A DNA stretch of 64,000 nucleotides from Apus apus (lineage: Eukaryota > Chordata > Aves > Apodiformes > Apodidae): positions 3,467,990-3,531,989 of the forward strand of contig NC_067286.1 in assembly GCF_020740795.1 (NCBI RefSeq), read 5' to 3'. The notes beneath the pieces were generated by a model. That model did no database searches and had not been told where the DNA came from. It worked only from the letters and a program-made list of their open reading frames with translations. This document shows, piece by piece, positions 58,801 to 64,000 of the stretch (its first letter is position 1; the number at the start of each line of letters is the position of its first letter). A program made the position numbers and the translations under genes.

Positions 58801-61800
58801 AATACCTCCTGAGAAATGGTTGCAGAGTGTATGAGGGATTTAAATATATTTACTGTTTAGAAAGACCATAGAAATCAAATAGTTTCTTATCACCAAAATA
58901 ACTGAAAAAAAACCACTGAAGTGTTTAAGCAGTCTGTTAGCTAATTTTAATGATAGAGTGTCATTGAAGGTCTGCACTTGGTAGACACAGATATCCGTTC
59001 ACAGTGCTCAGAAATGTGCTTTATCTCAACTTTTCTTTCTGTGTTTGTGACACAGAATGAGTTTTAATGAGCTATTCCCTCCCCCTCTGCTGCCCAGACC
59101 TCCCAGTGTTACCCTAAGCTGTTTGGCAGTTTCCTGCTTTCTTCAGCAGTTGCTGCCACACTCTGTGTTCATTGAGATGGCAACGCTGTCAGTGTGCAGA
59201 GATCAGCATTTCTGATGTATCATACTAGGCTGGAACAAAGCACTCTTCAGTGTTAATTTTGCCTTGTTAACCCACTACACATCTGGCTAAAAAATGCTTT
59301 TGAGTGACAATTCTTGTTTGCTTGAAGAGGGACTTGAATTATACTGTGCCTGTGAAGTTTTTAAAATAACAAACCAGATAATTTATACTCTATGGAGTTA
59401 TGTTTTAAAAGCATTTTTAATAAATACCTTTCTTTTTCCTTTAATATTCTTTCAGGCAGTTTATAGGGTACAAGAATCTAAGGTATCTTCCCACAGCATT
59501 TCTGCTAAGTTCAGTTTTTTGGATGTTCGTGACCTGGTTTTTCTGGTTCCTGCCTTATATCCTTTGTATTCAAGAAATGCATTAGAACTCTCCTTACTGT
59601 TCCTAATAAATCCCAGTCTGGTCATGCAAATAGCAGTGATCAGTCCCAGGTCACCCTACATGGCTGTTAATGTCTGGTAAGTTGGTTTATTTGCATTGGG
59701 AAGAGGTGAAATAATTTTGAATTCAAGTTAAACCTGAACTAAAGATCTGTACCTTCTTTTATCCTTAGCAGATGCTTGTGTACAGTTCTGAAGTATTTCT
59801 TAAATTACTGGAGTATCAAAATGAACTTTATTGTCTCTGTTACCATCTTGGTGTGACTCTTCAATCTTCCTCATGGAGACTCATGCAGTAATGTATTTTT
59901 GGCATGCAGTATAAGCAGATAGCACATGCATTCAGCATAATTTTCAAAGCATCTATTCTTTCTGAAATGACAAGGCTTGGACAGTTGGTGGTATTCATGC
60001 TTCTGCTTTTAAAAAGAAAAACAACACGCTCCCCACTCCCCAAAAAACAGGAAATTTCTCCATGCCCCTTCAAAATTGATCTTCCAGTCTCCTGTCTATC
60101 TTTATTCACAGGTTATGCTGCATCCTCAGTGCACAGGGCATTACTGTCTACCTTTCATTGACTTTCTTTGAAGAGGTTTTGCACTCATGAGTAAAACAAA
60201 AACGTGTTACTTTACACTTGTTTTTCACTGTCCTGCTCTTCTCTTACACAGGGGGCATCTGTTTGTTTATTGATTAAGTTTTTGTGAAAAGGCCTTTAGG
60301 GAGGTGCTTAGAACTGTAAATAATTTTCTACTAAACCAGCTATAATATATTGCTACACAAGTTTAATGTTTAATTACTTCATTCTTCAAGTGGCATTTTC
60401 TTTTGTACTGTTCCAAATTAAGGTGTCCTTAATAGAATTATCAGGAATAACTTCGATGAACTGATCAAGGATGTTCCTGCTGGGGATACGTGCATATGCT
60501 TGTCCAGATTAAAATGTTAGTCAGTCTTGCATTGTGAAACTTTAAGGTTTTCTTGATGTCATCTAAATCAAAAGGAAAAAATTCCAAGAATAGGGGTTTG
60601 AGTCAGATGCTTGGCTGAAGACAGCGTAGTGACGTTCTTGAAGGTCTGACCATAGCTTGGTGAGATGGGCAAGTGCATCATTTTCCATTTTACTATCCAG
60701 CCCTTTTTCTCATCAGTGTCTTCTCCTTCTGGAACCTGTCACAGATCTGAGTGTTAAAAGAAGTGCTCAGTATTTTAGTTATCTGTGTTTATGTCTAAAT
60801 GAAAATTCAGCCATTCAAATGAGGACTCCTTCCAGTTCCAAAAAACAACAGAAGTGCAAATAAACCAGTAATATCCACAGGAAATCATTTTACATACGTG
60901 CACACTGCAATTGCATTGCAACCAGCACTGCTATAAGGCTGTTAGTAGCACAAATATTTCATAATTTATTATCTTGATTTTAATTAGAGCTACTTTGTGG
61001 TGTTTTAAACTCATAATACAAAAAAACCCAATGTCGAGGTTGCAGTACTTGAAGAGTTATTTACACTATGCAGTTCATAAGAGTGGCTGAGTGGTCACTG
61101 GAGATCAAACTCAGGCTTGAGCTCTCAGACTGCTACTTGATGGCATCTTGAACTATTCCTAAGGAGTCTGAGCTCTCAAGTTCAATTTAATTGGTATGAA
61201 ATTTATCCCACTCCTCTGGAGATAGTTCATCTTGGCATGTTTTTTTCACCCTTTCACCTGGCGTACGAATGTTTTTAGTCCATGGTGTAAAAGTTGTGTT
61301 CCTGATGACTAGATAGATGTAATTGGTCTACGAGAGAAGTTGCAGCAAAAACTATGTATGAAAATTCAAGTTTGCATCTCTGGACTTCATGAGAGATTAA
61401 TTCTCTCCACATACAGTCATTAAAACAGTCAGTTGCTGGGTAAAAGCAAAGGGTATGCAAGAAAAAAAGAAGTCAGATTAGACCAAGAATTTGTTATTTA
61501 ATTATCAGGGTTTTTCTAATATACTTGTGAGTGAAGAAGGGTTCCTAGTACCTTCAGAAGTGTTTTGCAGTGTGTGCTTCACTTGTTTGAGTGACAAAAG
61601 TAGTTCAGGAATGACTCAAGTTGCATTTTTCTATCGAAACCTATTCAATTGTCTTAGCTGAAACAAGTGAGGACAAGACTGAGAAAGCAGTTTGAGTAAG
61701 AGCCTGTTTGGTGACTTAGGGGTGTGTGCAGCAAAGAAATCTCAGAGCTGCTGGAAGCTTGGTAACTACGGGTGTCTGATTGGTATTGTTTAAATAAACC

Positions 61801-63524
61801 AGAAAAACTTCAGAGGGGGAAAAGGCAGTTGTGTTTATTTTATATCTGTTAAATATTCAAAGGCAAAAGGTCTGCACTCTGATAATGAAGCTGAGAGGGA
61901 GCTGTATTTTAAGACTTCACTCCAGTGCTCAAACTGTACAGAATGTTCAGCTTCTCTGATCTGGTGGCCTCTGAAGGACAGAGAGGATCCTACTGTAAAA
62001 GTGAAAGTCTGTATCTTCCTTTTTGTATGCTGCTTGTAAAATGACATAAATAATCTTGGAATATTTTGTCTGACAAATAACGGTGATATGAGCATATATA
62101 TATATAAGAATACATATAAGAATATATTCCTTAACCTGAGCATTACATGTAGGCAGTACAATTATTGAAATCACTGTCATGATCTGTGTGATGGGTCTTC
62201 TTTATTATTTCTATAAAACTTGGAGAACTGATCCTGGGTATATCAGGACTTCAGAAGAAGAAAGAAAAGAGGTAGGTGAAACAAATGGAAGGACTAACCT
62301 GGTGCAGCACAAAATTGGTAGATTTGTTTGTCATTATGTGCAGCTTTGCTAATTTTGAAAGCAGTGAAACCCTTTTTTAAGTTATTTTCTTTGTCATTGA
62401 ACAATGTAGATAATAGATAATTTCTTTTGATTTTTGTGCTTAAGGGTTGTGTAAATCACAGGCTGTTTCATAGCTCCGCTTTAGAAGGGCAAAAAGAAAT
62501 AATAGCAAATCAATGGGTAGAGAATTCAGTATTTGGTCTCTCCAGCCTGTGGATTAAGGAAAGCATTCTTTTTATCATCTCTTTGTTCTGCATGAGGTTT
62601 TATTTCTTCAGATTGCCAGGGAGAATAAACTGCAAGTAAATGAACTAGTAAACATTGTCTATCTCGTACTCATTAAGGAACAGTAAATAAGGCAGCTCTC
62701 CTCTTCTCTCTGACTATAGGAGAGGTACCTTGTATGTTAATACCATCTCATTTTTAAGAACATTTAATTCACATTATTAATTTTGGCAACATAGAGATAC
62801 TTTTCTGAATAATCCTGCATCACTGAAGTTGCATTAATCTGTTATGCTTCTCCTGGACCTTTTTAAAAACCCAGTGCTTATTCCTATTGGTGCTTGGCAG
62901 CCAAAATGCTTATGAACTGCAAAAAGCCTAATGTGAAAATCTTCATACATCTTGAAAATGTGATCCAAATGCTAGCATGAACTTCTTTGTCTTTCAGAAC
63001 ATTGTGGCTCTTGCAGAAGCAGGTTGCTTGGACTTCAGAACATTTTGCACCTCATGTCTTGTAAGTGAAGCTTTGCTATTTGTTTTCTAACCTTTTCGTT
63101 TTCTTTAGTCAATACTGCTGTAAAAACTTCTTCCCTCATTTCTTGTCATGCAGGTGTGATTTGCACAGTTTGGTCTATGTTACTTAGATTTCTTTTTCTT
63201 GTTTTATGGTGACAAAAGAAATGCTGTGAGATCCTTTGACTGTAATATTAATAAAAAAGCATTGTTATGGTGGTTGGTGTTTCAATCACTTTTTTTTTGG
63301 TAGAATTAAATTGTATAGTTCTCATCTATGTTCTGTGTTGTGGGGTCTATTAAACAGTAATTGATTCTCTAAACTTTGAGCAAAATAGATGCTTTTGCTC
63401 TGACTCTTGTTTTCCTTCATCCTCCCCTAGGTAAGGAAGCCTCTGAGATCCATGCACTGCCTTGCTTGTGATTCATGTGTGGCCAGGTACGACCAGCATT
63501 CTCTGTGGATTGGACGGTGTGTAG
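52424..63524 (+). CDS. ZDHHC13: ZDHHC13 (HIP14-like), ankyrin-repeat DHHC palmitoyltransferase; first 13 coding exons, 3' end outside window
   Basis: Golgi/ER membrane protein with N-terminal ankyrin repeats that bind substrates and a DHHC cysteine-rich domain that transfers palmitate (family knowledge). Coding exons: 52424-52444, 53214-53356, 53745-53867, 54337-54414, 55081-55225, 56327-56391, 56972-57134, 58154-58279, 58569-58702, 59456-59556, 62147-62271, 62998-63060, 63431-63524. This is 460 codons plus one base. Ankyrin repeats span about residues 52-285 ([39 protein letters not shown]). Membrane segments follow ([51 protein letters not shown]; and one in exon 11). The cysteine-rich domain begins at FRTFCTSC (residue 420 region) and continues [20 protein letters not shown]. 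The glutamine in DQH identifies ZDHHC13 rather than ZDHHC17. Oddities: serine 453 replaces the catalytic cysteine, and the intron after exon 10 looks U12-type AT-AC. The N-terminal 55 residues diverge most from human. Confidence 0.97.
59557..62146 (+). other. U12-type AT-AC intron of ZDHHC13
   Basis: The exon ends CTGCCTT and the intron opens with ATATCCTTT, the exact minor-spliceosome 5' splice site. A perfect TTCCTTAAC branch site lies at 62127-62135, with its branch adenosine 12 nt before the terminal AC at 62145-62146. No polypyrimidine tract is present. Splicing here makes codon T|AT (Tyr367) and keeps the frame. The resulting segment between the conserved FLP and YFYKTW motifs has the same length as I recall for human. 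A weak GT-AG alternative also keeps frame (see findings). Confidence 0.8.
62094..62108 (+). repeat. Short (AT)n run
   Basis: Seven-unit AT stretch about 20 bp upstream of the U12 branch site in the ZDHHC13 intron. Confidence 0.7.
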
Positions 63525-64000
63525 GTGAGAGTGTTTGTTTTATCAAATTTGAAAATACCACTTGTTTCAAAAGCTGCAGAAATAACATTTGTCTCCTTCA
63601 AAAGCACAGCTGGTACAGGAATGCCCAGCTGATACTGAGGGGTTTACTGTTAGCTGACAGAGGGAAATGAGTTAGATGGCAGAGAGAAAAGCCTCTACAA
63701 AGATAAAAGAGATGGAGTTGTTGCCCTAAAAGTAGAGACAGAAAGCCTGAAACTCCTTCTTTTGAGAGAGATGACTGAGACTTTAAAAGGGGAAAAAAAA
63801 AAAGGAATGAAGATGATTGCCAAAGTGCATGCAGAACTGTTACTCGTCAAGCACATCATACTAGAACTAAGCAAGGCTTAGTGAGGACAGCATTTGGATT
63901 TAAAATTGGTAAAGAAAATATGTCTTTACAGGCCAGGCAGTGAAATTTTGGAGCTTGCTGCTGTAAAGGTTTCCAGATACAGACAGTACCAGGAGGTTCA

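Noticed and set aside
59557-59680. Continuation of ZDHHC13 exon 10 frame through [14 protein letters not shown]
   Set aside because: This is reading into the U12 intron and in a different frame from the exon; it does not match the family.
52424-63524. Could the ankyrin-DHHC gene be ZDHHC17 rather than ZDHHC13?
   Set aside because: The motif has DQH rather than DHH, and phrases such as [25 protein letters not shown] and DFRTFCTSC match ZDHHC13 as I know it.
63525-63670. Extension of the last ZDHHC13 exon to a stop at 63670
   Set aside because: A good GTGAGA donor ends the exon at 63524 and the family sequence continues elsewhere; the extension is intronic.

Overview
The window reads as a piece of a bird (or at least sauropsid) nuclear genome. 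It carries CR1 LINE fragments, compact intron-exon genes, three CpG islands and proteins that track mammalian orthologues almost residue for residue. I identified orthologues by reading spliced exons and comparing them with family knowledge from memory; no alignment or search was run.

Layout, left to right. (1) 1-15.2 kb, minus strand: the N-terminal half of TPCN2 (two-pore channel 2), 13 coding exons, 406 codons. The 3' half lies beyond the left edge. A CR1 LINE fragment sits antisense in one intron. Its start exon lies in a CpG island holding two unusual GC-rich minisatellites. (2) 18.1-35.3 kb, minus strand: complete NADSYN1 (glutamine-dependent NAD+ synthetase), 21 coding exons, 707 residues. 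(3) 35.3-36.2 kb: CpG island between the head-to-head NADSYN1 and DHCR7 genes, apparently a shared bidirectional promoter. (4) 36.2-44.86 kb, plus strand: complete DHCR7 (7-dehydrocholesterol reductase), seven coding exons, 475 residues, with a putative noncoding first exon and a GGTCA-rich minisatellite in the first intron. (5) 44.9-51.9 kb: mostly unannotated spacer, with two low-confidence candidate transcribed units, one of which would encode a small single-pass membrane protein, and a CR1 3' tail. (6) 52.4 kb to the right edge, plus strand: the first 13 coding exons (460 complete codons) of ZDHHC13, the ankyrin-repeat member of the DHHC palmitoyltransferase family.

The two most interesting points are both in ZDHHC13. 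The catalytic cysteine of the DHHC-type motif (DQHC in mammalian ZDHHC13, from memory) is a serine codon here (DQHS), while all predicted zinc ligands are kept. The intron after coding exon 10 has perfect U12-type AT-AC signals (ATATCCTTT at the 5' end, TTCCTTAAC branch site 12 nt from a terminal AC) and restores the reading frame exactly.

Functionally the genes are housekeeping and metabolic: NAD+ synthesis, the last step of cholesterol synthesis (which also sets the 7-dehydrocholesterol pool for vitamin D3), a PI(3,5)P2/NAADP-linked lysosomal cation channel, and protein S-acylation or its ankyrin scaffold. No tRNA, rRNA, CRISPR array, virus, or bacterial-type system was seen.
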